Shown: piece by piece, positions 12,549-22,552 of the stretch
Numbering within the stretch: the stretch's first letter is position 1
How the letters are laid out: every line of letters starts with the position of its first letter
Assembly (NCBI RefSeq): GCF_029784155.1
Contig: NC_073692.1
Location: forward strand, 426,603,324 to 426,667,323
Direction: 5' to 3'
Length of the DNA stretch: 64,000 nt
DNA from: Uranotaenia lowii
Lineage: Eukaryota; Arthropoda; Insecta; Diptera; Culicidae
Position numbers and translations under genes: made by a program
Notes under the pieces: model-generated
The model's input: the letters and a program-made list of their open reading frames with translations, nothing else
Databases searched by the model: none
Told to the model about the DNA's origin: nothing

Positions 12549-15500
12549 CTACAACTGGATTTTAGCTGCAATGATAAACTCGTTGATAGCTTCCAACATA
12601 GGGACATCCTGGTTGGCGATGATGTCTCGAAGAGGTATTCCAAACGGTTTTCCAATCCTCTCCAGTTCCGTGGATAAATGTCGACGGATTGTTCCATAGC
12701 GTTCGCATCTCCAAATTAGATGATCTACATCTCCATAATCTTCATCGCATTCGCACAAATTAGTAGTGGTGAGCTGGATTCGATACAGATGTGCATTTTG
12801 AGTATAGTGATTCGATATTATGCGTGACATATTTTTAATGAACATTCTTTCAACATCAAATTTAGCAAACCAAGGAGCTTTACTGACAGAAGGAAAGATA
12901 CCATAACAGAATCTACCACAATCGCTACTATCCCATTGCGTTTGCCATGACTTTATCGTTCGGGTACCCAATGTAGGATAAAAATCTCGAGGTTCATGTT
13001 CCCGCTGAAAAACCCTACCATTCAATGCACCGTTCTTAGCAAGAGTATCAGCCATCTCATTACCATAAATACCGTAATGAGAGGGAACCCACATGAAAGA
13101 AATAGTATAATTCAAACTACGCAATCTAAAAACTTCTTCTTTGATTTTCAAAACCATATCTCCAGTTTCACCGGAAATTCTTAGTGTCATCAATGCCTGT
13201 AGTGCACTTGCCGAGTTTGAACATATGAGGTATGATTTTATAGGAAGATTGCTAATGTATACACATGTGTAGTATATTGCCGTTATTTCCGCAATGAAAA
13301 TGGTACAAGGGGCAAGGAGAGAAAAACTGGCTTCATGATCAACATTAAATACTCCAAATCCGACACAATTTTGAAAGGCTGACCCATCTGTAAAAAAGAC
13401 GTTTTCCGGTGTAAAAAATGAGATTTTTTCTAAACATAAGTTTCGTAATAGAATTTTGTCACATGTATTGGGCTGTCTAGTTTTTTGATCAATGAGGGAT
13501 AAGTCAATAGATGAGTGCATGTTAAAGGCTATTGCATTTGATTCATAATAATGTGAAAGCGTTGAATTAGAAGAATTTACAGTTGCATAATCTCTATAAG
13601 AATTTAAAAATTTACTATCCGGTTTATACTCGAATAAAATATCCAAACGGTCCATTACTAAAGATTGAGAAATATGACAATTTACTAAATATCTACAACT
13701 CAACTCATTAAAACGAAGATATAATGGAGGTACCCCTGCAAGAACTTCAACTGCTAATGTATGAGTTGATGTCATTAGTCCCAAACAAATACGTAAACAT
13801 CTAAGTTGAATACGTTGTAGCTTTAAAAAATGACATTTTGCTGTTGATTGAAAAACAAAACAACCATATTCCATCACCGATAAAATTGTTGTTTTATATA
13901 ATTTGATCATGTCGGAAGGGTGTGCACCCCACCATGTACTCGATATTGTTCTGAGAAAATTTATCCGTCTTTGGCATTTTTTGACAAGATATCGAATATG
14001 TAATCCCCATGTACATTTTGGGTCGTAAAAAACTCCGAGATATTTAAAACCTTCTGCTCTAATTATTTCAGTTCCATATAGATAAAGTTTTATTTGCGAA
14101 GGATTATGTTTACGGGAAAAAACTACCAACTCTGTTTTAGATACCGAAAGTTCTAGACCAATATTTAAAGCCCATGTAACCAGATTATCTAAGGATGTCT
14201 GTAAACTTTGTTGAATTTTTTGTGAATCTTTACCCGAGGAAGCAATACATGCATCATCTGCATATTGAACTAATGAACAGTTGGTAGTAATGCATGAGTC
14301 TATGTTTGAAATATAAAGATTATAACAAAGGGGACTGAGAGAAGAACCTTGAGTGAGACCGAACATACTGTGTCGAATTATTTTGACTTCATTATTATGA
14401 GTAAAATGCAAAATTTTCAACGATAATAAATTGTATAAGAAATTCACCATTAGTTTTGGAATCCCAAACAAAGACAATTTTTTACAAAGAATATCAATTC
14501 GAACATTATCATATGCTCCTTTAACGTCAAGGAATACAGCAATTAATTCTTCTTGACGAGCAAAAGCAACTTGTATTTCAGAAGCAAGTAATGCTTGACA
14601 ATCTCGTGTACTACGATTTTGTCGAAATCCGTATTGGGAAGATGAGAGTATATTATGTTTCTCAGCCCAGCAGTCTAAACGAATATGAATCATTTTCTCG
14701 AACATTTTTCGAAGGCAAGGTAGAAGACCAATGGGTCTATATGAATCTGGCTTTGAGGAATTTTTTCCTGGTTTTAAAATGGGAACTATTTTAACTAATC
14801 GCCACTCATTCGGAATAGAATTATTATTGAACATCCAATTCAGCGAATCGGTCAACAGTTGCTTTGCATTAGTTGGAAGGTTTTTAATTAGTGCAAATTT
14901 AATCCCGTCTATTCCTGGAGCTGTATTGTTGCATGCTGATAATGCTATTTCCATCTCGTCTAAAGTGAAATCGTCGTCAAGGTGTTCATATGTTTGTGAA
15001 GCTTCGTCAAATGAAGGGGTATTGGGGGAAACAAAAGTTGGACAAATTATATTGGCAAAATCTTCTATCCAATCTGCATTATACTGTTGATCATTGTTAA
15101 TATTTGGTTCAAAATTTCGAAGACGGCGGGCTGTGTTCCATAAAACTGACATAGAAGTTTCTCGGTTCAAAGATTCCACAAATTTCTTCCAATATTCTCT
15201 TTTCTTAGCCTTGAATGTTCTTTTACTCAACGCTTCCAGTCTTTTGTAATTTAGATAGTCGTTCATACAACCAGAAGATCTGAAAAGTTTAAAGGCTTCT
15301 GATCTTTGCGAAACAATTTTTTTACAATCCTCATCCCACCAAATATTTGGTGGTTTATATCTGGTATGATCCCTATACAAAGGCTTTGTTTGAGCTTGAT
15401 TCGCAGCAACTAAAATTAAATTAGATAGGAAAGAATAAAAATTTGAAACCTGTAAGTTCTCTGTATTTTCAACTGCTTCAGTTATAATCGAGCTATATTT

Positions 15501-16226
15501 TTTCCAATCAATATTTTTGGATATGTCCATCGGAATCGTTATGAATTTATTAGATCTAGTAGTAAACTGCACAACTATAGGTAAATGATCGCTACCAGCT
15601 GGATCAGAAAGTACAGTCCATGAAAAATTGAAAGCAACTGAGGATGAACAGAGTGAAAGGTCAACTCTACTACATCTGGATGGGGGTGCAGAAATGCGTG
15701 TAACTTCTCCAGTATTGAGAATAGTTAATCTAAATTCGTCGAGAATATCATAAATTATTCTTGCCCTGGCGTCATCATCGGGCTCACCCCATGCACAACC
15801 ATGGGCATTAAAATCACCTAAAAGAAGATAAGGACTTGGAACACAATTCATTAAAGTTTGAAATACATCGATCGTTATGCTACATGATGGTGGAATGTAC
15901 AATGAAACAACAGAAATTTTTTTGATATCAATTGAACAAGCAACAGCCTCAATAGGATTAATATTGGGTAAAGGTATTCTTTGGAATGAGTAAGTGTTCT
16001 TTATAGCCAATAAAACACCCCCAGCTCTGGTTTGTCTATTACTGTAAACAACATTAAACGATGGAATATTGATTGTTAATCCTTCAGTAAGAAATGTTTC
16101 TGATAGAGCGATGCAATCAGCATTAATCTGATTGATAAAAATACGAAGATTTGTTTGTTTTTGAAGAATACTCCTACAGTTCCATTGAAGAGTCGTAAAA
16201 TTTTGAACGTTCGTTGAGTTAGCCAT
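12549..16226 (-). CDS. LINE ORF2: endonuclease / reverse transcriptase / RNase H polyprotein
   Basis: The product is 1225 residues from the ATG at 16226; a longer frame begins with TTG at 16247 and is not preferred. The APE-type endonuclease (about residues 10-230) has QWNCRS, LSETFL, LLGDFNAHG, SRVDLSL and SDHLPIV, so its catalytic set looks complete. The reverse transcriptase (about 455-735) has SYRPIGLLP, FLDVKGAYD, LTQGSSLSP and YADD (655-658). RNase H has D947 (TDGS), E980 (AE) and D1060 (GNEMAD), but the usual second Asp is N1004 (SNS instead of SDS). A Cys/His cluster (CECDEDYGDVDHLIWRC) lies near the C-terminus. By family knowledge the protein nicks the target and primes cDNA synthesis there. 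Apart from N1004 it is uninterrupted. Confidence 0.93.
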   Translation of the reverse strand: MANSTNVQNFTTLQWNCRSILQKQTNLRIFINQINADCIALSETFLTEGLTINIPSFNVVYSNRQTRAGGVLLAIKNTYSFQRIPLPNINPIEAVACSIDIKKISVVSLYIPPSCSITIDVFQTLMNCVPSPYLLLGDFNAHGCAWGEPDDDARARIIYDILDEFRLTILNTGEVTRISAPPSRCSRVDLSLCSSSVAFNFSWTVLSDPAGSDHLPIVVQFTTRSNKFITIPMDISKNIDWKKYSSIITEAVENTENLQVSNFYSFLSNLILVAANQAQTKPLYRDHTRYKPPNIWWDEDCKKIVSQRSEAFKLFRSSGCMNDYLNYKRLEALSKRTFKAKKREYWKKFVESLNRETSMSVLWNTARRLRNFEPNINNDQQYNADWIEDFANIICPTFVSPNTPSFDEASQTYEHLDDDFTLDEMEIALSACNNTAPGIDGIKFALIKNLPTNAKQLLTDSLNWMFNNNSIPNEWRLVKIVPILKPGKNSSKPDSYRPIGLLPCLRKMFEKMIHIRLDCWAEKHNILSSSQYGFRQNRSTRDCQALLASEIQVAFARQEELIAVFLDVKGAYDNVRIDILCKKLSLFGIPKLMVNFLYNLLSLKILHFTHNNEVKIIRHSMFGLTQGSSLSPLCYNLYISNIDSCITTNCSLVQYADDACIASSGKDSQKIQQSLQTSLDNLVTWALNIGLELSVSKTELVVFSRKHNPSQIKLYLYGTEIIRAEGFKYLGVFYDPKCTWGLHIRYLVKKCQRRINFLRTISSTWWGAHPSDMIKLYKTTILSVMEYGCFVFQSTAKCHFLKLQRIQLRCLRICLGLMTSTHTLAVEVLAGVPPLYLRFNELSCRYLVNCHISQSLVMDRLDILFEYKPDSKFLNSYRDYATVNSSNSTLSHYYESNAIAFNMHSSIDLSLIDQKTRQPNTCDKILLRNLCLEKISFFTPENVFFTDGSAFQNCVGFGVFNVDHEASFSLLAPCTIFIAEITAIYYTCVYISNLPIKSYLICSNSASALQALMTLRISGETGDMVLKIKEEVFRLRSLNYTISFMWVPSHYGIYGNEMADTLAKNGALNGRVFQREHEPRDFYPTLGTRTIKSWQTQWDSSDCGRFCYGIFPSVSKAPWFAKFDVERMFIKNMSRIISNHYTQNAHLYRIQLTTTNLCECDEDYGDVDHLIWRCERYGTIRRHLSTELERIGKPFGIPLRDIIANQDVPMLEAINEFIIAAKIQL

Positions 16227-17382
16227 CGATGGATACAAAAATTCCAAGGGTGGGCCACAATGAGATCATCTTCTTAATAAAAATGTTAAGAATGGGGGAC
16301 AAATTAATTAACAGATCTCTCCAAAAAGATTCTAAATTTAAAAAATTAGTTATAATCTCAATAATTTTTTCAACAGACAATTTTTGTGACCTATCAGAAT
16401 CAGAATTTTGTTCCTGAGTGTGCTCAGGAATAAGCGGAGGGAAATCTGTTTCGTCTTCTTCGTTAAGGTCTTCCAACGAACTAAATGAGTTACTACCCGC
16501 GAATTCTTCTAAACCTACCGATTGAACAATCTCAGCATAGGAAAGCTTCGATCTATGTTGCAAGTGAGCTTTTGCAGCTTTAACTCTCTGCTGATAACTT
16601 GGACACTCTTTCTTGGATTCGTGAGTTCCTTTACAATGGAAACAAATGTTTTCTACTATCTGGCACTCACTCTCGCTATGAATTTCTCCACATTTACCAC
16701 AACGTGGTTTATTGGAACACATCATCATAGTATGACCGTACCTATTGCATTTGGAACATAGCATGACCTTCGGAGTATAAAGACGAACCGGAATAAGAAC
16801 TCCATCAATCTCTAGGAAGTTAGGAAGAATAGTACCAGCGAAAATTATTCTAACTGCATGTGATGAAGGGACATAACTTTTTTTGTTATCTTTAATCTGG
16901 ACATCGGATAGTTGATGACATTCTAGTACTTTAACGCGGGCAATACGAGGATCTTTAAACTGTCCAAATCCCTTCTCCATTATGTCCTTCAATTCTAGAG
17001 CATCTTGATTTATTACACCGTTTATTTCTACCTTCGCACTAGGGACGTAAACTCTGTATAAAGCGGACAACTTTTCGTTAAAAACTACGTTATTGGCATC
17101 AGCTCGTCTGGCAAATACCATGCGGACCTTACCATAAGCAACCTTTCTTATTTCCTTAATGGAAGGGAATAACTTATGTACCTCAGCTGAAATCAAAAGA
17201 ACGTTGATTGGGATGGTCGGGTTCTTCTGCCGAACAAAAACCTCGAATGGTCCCATGACCGATTCTGGATACTGTCGCAAACGATACTCAGCGGGAAGGG
17301 ATACATTTTTTGTAGGATCTTCTAACACATGGGTATCTGAGTCTTCAGAGGAAACAGAAACCTCACGGTCCTGTTCCTCCAT
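16219..17382 (-). CDS. LINE ORF1: Gag-like RNA-binding protein with three zinc knuckles
   Basis: 387 residues from an ATG at 17382. The N-terminus is acidic. A central region (about 40-205) resembles the RNA-binding part of insect non-LTR ORF1 proteins. Three knuckles follow: C209-C212-H217-C222, C228-C231-H235-C240 and C247-C250-H254-C260; the last two have non-canonical spacing, which is common in this group. A SYAEIVQS-type motif and an acidic tail come next. Its TAA overlaps the ORF2 start (ATGGCTAA, 16226-16219), suggesting stop-restart coupling. By family knowledge it coats element RNA and carries it to the nucleus. The frame is intact. Confidence 0.9.
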   Translation of the reverse strand: MEEQDREVSVSSEDSDTHVLEDPTKNVSLPAEYRLRQYPESVMGPFEVFVRQKNPTIPINVLLISAEVHKLFPSIKEIRKVAYGKVRMVFARRADANNVVFNEKLSALYRVYVPSAKVEINGVINQDALELKDIMEKGFGQFKDPRIARVKVLECHQLSDVQIKDNKKSYVPSSHAVRIIFAGTILPNFLEIDGVLIPVRLYTPKVMLCSKCNRYGHTMMMCSNKPRCGKCGEIHSESECQIVENICFHCKGTHESKKECPSYQQRVKAAKAHLQHRSKLSYAEIVQSVGLEEFAGSNSFSSLEDLNEEDETDFPPLIPEHTQEQNSDSDRSQKLSVEKIIEIITNFLNLESFWRDLLINLSPILNIFIKKMISLWPTLGIFVSIDG

Positions 17383-17569
17383 GTCAAGGCCCTCGAGGCC
17401 AAGCCTCCTGGATCACACGTGATTTCACTTAACCTTACTTTATTTGGGATAGCAATAAAAAAATCGAATCACTTAATACTTAGCTTGAGTAAGAGGGGTA
17501 TCACACAATAGATGCACAGAGCTGATAAGCTATACCACACTACTAAAGCACGAAGCGCGAGATAAAAAT

Positions 17570-17604
17570 ACGTCCGTATTCCACAACTGATGCGAAGCGA
17601 ATGA
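17570..17604 (-). promoter_or_regulatory. LINE internal promoter: Inr plus DPE
   Basis: On the minus strand the element boundary reads TCATTC (17604-17599), a perfect arthropod initiator TCAKTY with A+1 at 17602. GGACGT occupies 17575-17570, exactly +28 to +33, matching the DPE consensus RGWYVT. There is no TATA box. This is the known arrangement of TATA-less promoters in Drosophila I and jockey-type elements, which allows transcription to start at the first base of the element. Confidence 0.8.
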
Positions 17605-17613
17605 TAGCATCAT
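17604..17613. repeat. LINE target-site duplication, 5' side
   Basis: ATAGCATCAT is identical to 12279-12288 and fixes the LINE 5' end at 17603. Confidence 0.8.
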
Positions 17614-18968
17614 ATCAAAACTATAATTTATCTCATGAAAATAATGAAAATAAAGCATTTTCTCTTATAAAATGCGAAGATGCTGTGAAAGACTGGGGAG
17701 AAGGTAACAATTTTCGGTTTAGGTTAGGACAACTAGATTATTTTCTTACCATCACCGTAATTTGAGTTTCAAGATTAAACTAAAAAAAAATGAAGTCCTC
17801 ACACTTTCACGTTCAACTTGCACAAACATATTTTCATTTTTAGTCAAAAAACCGGATGAATCTATTTATTTACGCATTTTCAAACAGGGAAATCCATAAA
17901 ATTTCAATTGAGAAAACCGGTAAAAAACCGGGAATTTGAAAATGGAAGCTCGCTGGCCACCCTGGTAGCAACTTTAAAAATAAATTTTAATACGCAGTGT
18001 TAACTAACTTTGTATTTGATTTCTGCTTTCAATATTAATAACAAAAGTTTTGTACTTATTATTTTTAATTTTTCATCAGTTTTTATCATTCACGTTATTA
18101 CTCAGTTTTCTAACATTTCTTTGTCAGTGTAGTTGAATGAAGTTATTATTTAAGCTTCAAAAATGAAGTTTTGATAACTGGAGGATTTTACTTTATTAAA
18201 GGTTTTATGTCTGGCTTCTATAACTGACACTTTTAAAATAATTATAAATATATTCTTCTTTTTATAAAATTAAATTAAAACATCAAACATTGAATAAATT
18301 CTGTTCAAAATTCATTTCTTATTCAGTAATCGGTAATTTACATTTTAAATCGTGATTAAATATTTTTTGTTCAAATTAAAAAATTACAGCGGAATTTCTC
18401 ACTAAACTTCCAGTTAAAAATGAGGAAAAGAATTCCAAATTTAGATGAATAAAAATTAACAATTATTATCATTTTCCTAACATCTATTCATGCTAAGTTT
18501 TGTACAAGATTTGGCATTTATTTTAGAATTCAGATATTTTTTAATCTTAAATTTGCTAAGAAATTCTTTTGAAACTAATTTATTTCTTACTTTCTTGACT
18601 TATCGAAAATTTGAAACATTCATTGTAATAAGTTTCCAAAATTTTGTTTATCAGTCATTTTTTTAGTTTTTGTGTTGAACATGAGTGACAAATGGTGTAA
18701 GAAAACCCTTTCCTTTTCAATTGTTTATTTTTGGTATTGTTATTAATTTTATCTAAATTTGAATTTTGAAACCCCCCCCGGAAGGGTCCATCGCACGGGC
18801 TTGACTGGTCACATTTTTTGTACTTCAAAGTTATTTTTTCGTTCTACATAGTCACTATTTGGTCACTTTTTTCGGTCCTCAAAGTCACTATTTGGTCACT
18901 TTTTTTCAAATTTTGGTCACTAAAGTCCCTACTATTTCATTGTCAAACCGCTACCAGCCCTGAGTATG

Positions 18969-19127
18969 CTGGTAAGGAGGAAGTTTCCAAAAAAGAGGAC
19001 CGAATCAATTTTTCTTTTTTTATTATTTTAGAATATTGGGAGCTACAATAACTCGGGCAGCAAAGTACTTCCCTGGGATCACTGCCGACTTACCGGAACC
19101 TGGAATTTTGCCACTGGGATCGATTGA
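18969..19127 (+). pseudogene. Candidate second part of the split gene (donor, 60-bp intron, exon 2)
   Basis: CTG (18969-18971) is followed by GTAAGG and a 60-bp interval ending in a pyrimidine-rich TTATTATTTTAG (acceptor at 19031). Exon 2 (19032-19127) continues in phase 0 from the 9262-9393 exon for 31 codons and ends in TGA. I know no homologue. The splice signals are good; the short coding length is the weak point. It could be gene-derived DNA captured by the outer TIR element. Confidence 0.33.
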
Positions 19128-20237
19128 CAAGAGACCACACCTGACGTCCTAAACGGTCCCCCGAAACGCTGCTCGTCGAATAGCTTAAATGTTGGTTGCC
19201 CGTTCACCGATATAGCCCAAAAGAAATACGCCGGGTAAAACTTACAACATTACTTTTTCTCCGTTTTTTCCAATGTACTTTTTTCCCTGACAGCTTTCTT
19301 TCGTTCTACCTATCCCTGTTGCTGAGATCGGTGGACTTTCCGGCTGGGAATTGTAATCAGCAGTAGCAGGACAAACAATTCGGATCAAAATGCAGTTGTA
19401 TTCCTGTACATTTACCACCACCACCCGATGGCAGTTTCTTTGGTCGGTTTCGGGCGGAGGCTGAACGTTGAACGGGCCAGAAATAAAATTTTGTTCTGTG
19501 TAAATAGTGTGAAAAAACCAATGAAAATTAAATATAATTGGAATAACCTCTAGAACCGACTAGAAAGCAAAAAATAAATATGATGACTTCCAAAACAAAC
19601 ATTTGTTGAATCTACAATATCTATAGTTGATCTCATAAAATCAATCATAGAAATATAATTATATCAATTATATTTACAGTTAAATCAATTATACCAGTAT
19701 AGTTGAATTTATTATATTTCTTGTTGAAAGCACAACATCAATTTTTGACTATAGTTGAATCTATTATATTTATAGTTGAATGCAAAAAAATCAATCATAT
19801 CGGTATAATTGAATCTATTATATGCATTGTTGAACACACAAAACCAATCCGATAATCTATTGTATATATAATTGAAAGTTTGATATTTATAGTTAGCCGA
19901 GAAATAATCAGAAATATGATTGAATAAAAGTGGATTATTGTTAAAAATACTATACTTTTTTCTCCGTGTTGGAAAGAAATTGCGTCAAGAAATTATAAAT
20001 GGTTTCCCGCATACCAAAAAACTATATCTTAAATAATCAATACGATACACCTACGGCTCTAGAAATAGTGATTGTTTCGGTGAACGTAGCTATTATTTTA
20101 AACTTTACTTCGAAAACGATACGAACGAAATATGAACGTTCATGTGAATATGAACGTATTTCATTAACCGTAAAAATCATCTCGAACGATTACTGCTAAC
20201 GTCCATACAATTTTGACACTTCTCAAATTTCTGGATG

Positions 20238-21062
20238 ACATCAAGGGATGCCAGGTGATTTTTTCTAAAATCAGAACAGCATGAAGAAAAAATCAGAATT
20301 ATTCAGGGAACAATAAATTATGCTTGAATTACATAAATAAAGGCAAAATACCACTGTAAACGCCTTTATTTATACATTGAGGCGAGTAGAATCGTAGCTG
20401 ACTTTAATGTGTAAAACACCATTTAAATATAACTTCAACCGAGCATTATTATCGATTAAATTATTTTATTACAGATTTGTTCGATATTCTGATAATTCTA
20501 CTATAAATTCGATACTCATTTCGATATTTTTTTGAATATCAGGACTATTCAGTATATTTTCAAAACCACTTTTCAGAACGGTCTTCCGACAGAGGACTGA
20601 AACATCTGTCAAATCACTAACAAACGCACCGTACCAAACTTCAGTGTGGTTCCGGGAATTAAACACTTCAACCCAAAACAGCATCAATATAGGGTAATAT
20701 TTTGATTACCAAGCGCATCTGTTGTTGTCATACTGCAGATTCAGAATCAATTTTAATTTTAAGGATTATACTGAAAACTCTGTATTTTGTGCCAAACTAC
20801 AATTTATCAATGTTACAAAAGATTCTTTTGATTGACATTCCCGAGCCGCAGAATGATTTTAAGGATTATCAAAAAATTGGCTCTGGTTGAAATTTTTGCA
20901 ATGAAGACGCCATGTTGCCTCTATACGTGTTTCACTCATTTCATTTTTCTTCTTCCTGCGGGTTTCTTAACTAAAAACTTGAAACGGGAATTTTTGTTTT
21001 CTTCATAGCCCCTCCGAATATCAGGACAAATCCCGATTTATCAGGACAACTGGCACCTTTGG
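20238..21062. mobile_element. Possible old TIR element (ATGCCAGGTG type)
   Basis: GGGATGCCAGGTGA at about 20245 faces ACTGGCACCTTT at about 21045, with subterminal ATCAGGACAA/ATCAGAAC repeats on both sides. The same end type occurs in the cleaner MITE at 33877. Ends are imperfect and no target duplication is visible. Frames inside have no recognisable domain. Confidence 0.3.
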
Positions 21063-21179
21063 TAGCTGCTGTCATGACTGCTGAGAAGAAGAAAAAAAGA
21101 AAAAGAAAATAAACAGAAATCTCGTACGAATTTGATGCTGTTATCAAAATTCGTGCGAAACTTCTGTTGATCTCCCGCA

Positions 21180-21546
21180 ATGGACCAGGAAGCCGGCGCA
21201 CCGTGGGCTGGAATCTGCAACTTAGACAAAGAGATGCATAATATTTCAGGTGAGTAAGTTTTTTGTTTCCGTTTCACTTGTTGCTTGGTAGCACAATTTT
21301 TCGTTTTCTAATTTCCAACATGTTTCTAACTGTTTCGTTCTTCATTTTATTTAGTGTCGCCGAATGAAGCATTTTTCTGTGCAGCCCGAGTTCCCCGACC
21401 GTGGGGACTACCTCGCTTGTATAACTATGGCTCTGCAGTGTGGATTTCGGAACCAATTGGCCAATGTCTCAGCCCACTTCATACACGCATTGAATAATGG
21501 ATGAAGCTGAATCAAAGAATTAAAAAGGTTTCTGAATGGATTGAAC
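21180..21546 (+). pseudogene. Two exons of an unidentified, probably decayed gene
   Basis: An ATG in good context (CGCAATGG, 21180) opens 23 codons ending TCAG|GTGAGTAAG, a near-ideal donor. The 105-bp intron (21250-21354) has CTAAC about 28 nt before a pyrimidine-rich TTTATTTAG acceptor. Exon 2 continues in frame for about 46 codons to a TAA at 21495. It then stays open to a second strong donor, GAAC|GTAAGT (21546/21547), so the TAA looks like a nonsense change in a longer gene. I do not recognise the protein. Alternatively the TAA is genuine and the product is about 70 residues. Confidence 0.42.
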
Positions 21547-22225
21547 GTAAGTTAAAATATAAAAATAAAATATATGATGAAATCAAATAACTATGTGAAA
21601 TCCGAAAACTCAAAAAAAAAATCTCTTTGGCCACAGCTTTTGGTGCGTCCGCCATTACTACGGTTCCTAAACGGTTCAACGATATAATCTAATAGTTTTT
21701 TTTAATGGTTACGTTATATGAGACACCATTAAAAAAACAGTAATCTAAGTACAAACGATTCGTACAATAATAATTCCGATTTCCATAACAGTTCGATTAA
21801 CGCTTTGATAGATCGTTTAAAATATGCCTACATGTGTTCATTCTAGAAACAGTTCAATGCCCTGAAAACGTTATTCATAAGCGTTTTATAAACCATACCC
21901 TAACTGTTCCTAGAACAGTGTCTCCATATAAAGGTTTTAACAGTTTTAAACAGTAACATAACTTAACGCCATATTCAACAGACCGTCGTTTTGAAATTCA
22001 AGATAAGTGCAATGTTTTTTATGGTTTCAGGTATCATTTTCAAAACGTTTTTTTACACTATCTCAAATCGTTTTATAACTACTACAGGAACGGTTTCTTT
22101 ACAATATTTTCGTATTCGGGTTATCATTCTCATTTCGCGAGTGCTGATGCGAGCTGTTGGCATGGTATGTTCTGTAAAATTGGTTCAGTTAGTGATTTTT
22201 GAAAAGTGATTTGGATGATGGTTAA
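21547..22225. other. AT-rich stretch, possible intron
   Basis: It follows the donor at 21547 and precedes a decayed frame at 22226. It contains repeated CGGTT / AACAGTT words. No coding region is supported. Confidence 0.3.
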
Positions 22226-22552
22226 AATGGAAAAGTGGGTTCTGAATGGCGGATGGAGACGGAGAAGAAAGAAGTGCCGAGATAGGGAAGAGAAGCTAAA
22301 CACGAATATTTAACATCTAAAGCATATAGAGAGCAGTTGTCTGAAAAAGTTGATGAGAAAATTTGGAACGTGTTGAAAATTTTTTCTCAAAGATGTGAAT
22401 TAAAATAATGCAAAGGAAAAGTGCTCGATTATACGACATTAGCTGGGGCTAGTGTGGAATGTAGCATGGTGAGCTTTATGAAAGAATGCGCCGAGCTGAA
22501 TAAGCGTTTCAGGACTCTGGTATACAAACAGCCAGGCGCAGGTGGATTATGA
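22226..22552 (+). pseudogene. Decayed ORF of unknown family
   Basis: One frame runs 108 codons to a TGA at 22550 with only two internal stops (TAG 22283, TAA 22406). Its composition is protein-like, rich in Lys/Glu, with stretches such as EYLTSKAYREQLSEKVDE and SMVSFMKECAELNKRF. It may belong to the same broken gene as 21180-21546. I know no matching family. A transposon-derived origin is possible. Confidence 0.3.

Larger units (their letters stand above)
12289..17603 (-). mobile_element. Full-length I-like non-LTR retrotransposon (LINE)
   Basis: The element is 5.3 kb on the minus strand. It has a 5' UTR with an Inr/DPE promoter (17383-17603), ORF1 with three zinc knuckles, ORF2 with endonuclease, reverse transcriptase and RNase H, and a 3' UTR. 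An AATAAA signal (12301-12306 on the complement) and an A-tail of about 10 (12289-12298) close it. The 10-bp target duplication ATAGCATCAT flanks it at 12279-12288 and 17604-17613. Completeness and clean flanks point to a fairly recent insertion. Domain order and an RNase H in ORF2 place it in the I superfamily; I cannot fix the clade (I, Loner or relatives) without a tree. Confidence 0.9.
11014..17970. mobile_element. Third-level TIR-like element (CCGGGAAAA family)
   Basis: The left boundary reads GATGGCCAGCGAACCGGG (about 11016) and continues in CCGGGAAAA repeats. The right boundary, read in reverse complement, starts CAGGGTGGCCAGCGAGC (17970 downward) and also runs into CCGGTTTT/CCGGGAA repeats. 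The shared core is TGGCCAGCGA. This is consistent with a hAT-type MITE whose left outermost bases are degenerate. No reliable target duplication was found (only GTAG on both sides). Its interior is occupied by the LINE at 12289-17603. About 9540-11013 and 17971-18800 are AT-rich filler of the surrounding hAT-like unit. Confidence 0.45.
9394..18962. mobile_element. hAT-like TIR element carrying nested insertions
   Basis: The left end CAGGGCTGGTAGCG (9394-9407) is inverted at 18949-18962. Both subterminal regions are dense in GTCAC/TTGGTCACTTTTT repeats (9410-9540 and 18805-18930). The flanks carry AGTATG (9388-9393 and 18963-18968); shifting the boundary by one base gives AAGTATGC/GAGTATGC, a 7-of-8 match. 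CAGGG-type ends and 8-bp duplications are characteristic of the hAT superfamily. No hAT transposase is seen, so it is non-autonomous or gutted. It contains the 257-bp palindrome and two further nested elements. Confidence 0.7.
8439..19968. mobile_element. Outer TIR-bounded element, interrupted by nested insertions
   Basis: The left end CACGGAGAAAAAAGT (8439-8453) is exactly inverted at 19954-19968. Inside each end is a ~350-430 bp zone of degenerate repeats of the type TTCAACTATAAATAT / ATTGATT (about 8470-8870), with the reverse-complement type at about 19600-19950. Removing the 9.57-kb insertion described below leaves a unit of about 2 kb. The flanking duplication is at most TT. Alternatively, two independently inserted MITEs in opposite orientation frame a piece of host DNA. 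The sequence alone does not decide between these. Confidence 0.6.

Noticed and set aside
12996..15090. Plus-strand frames within 12.9-15.1 kb
   Set aside because: Antisense shadows of the LINE ORF2.
16227..16247. Upstream extension of LINE ORF2
   Set aside because: The extension begins with TTG; the ATG at 16226 overlapping the ORF1 stop is the better start.
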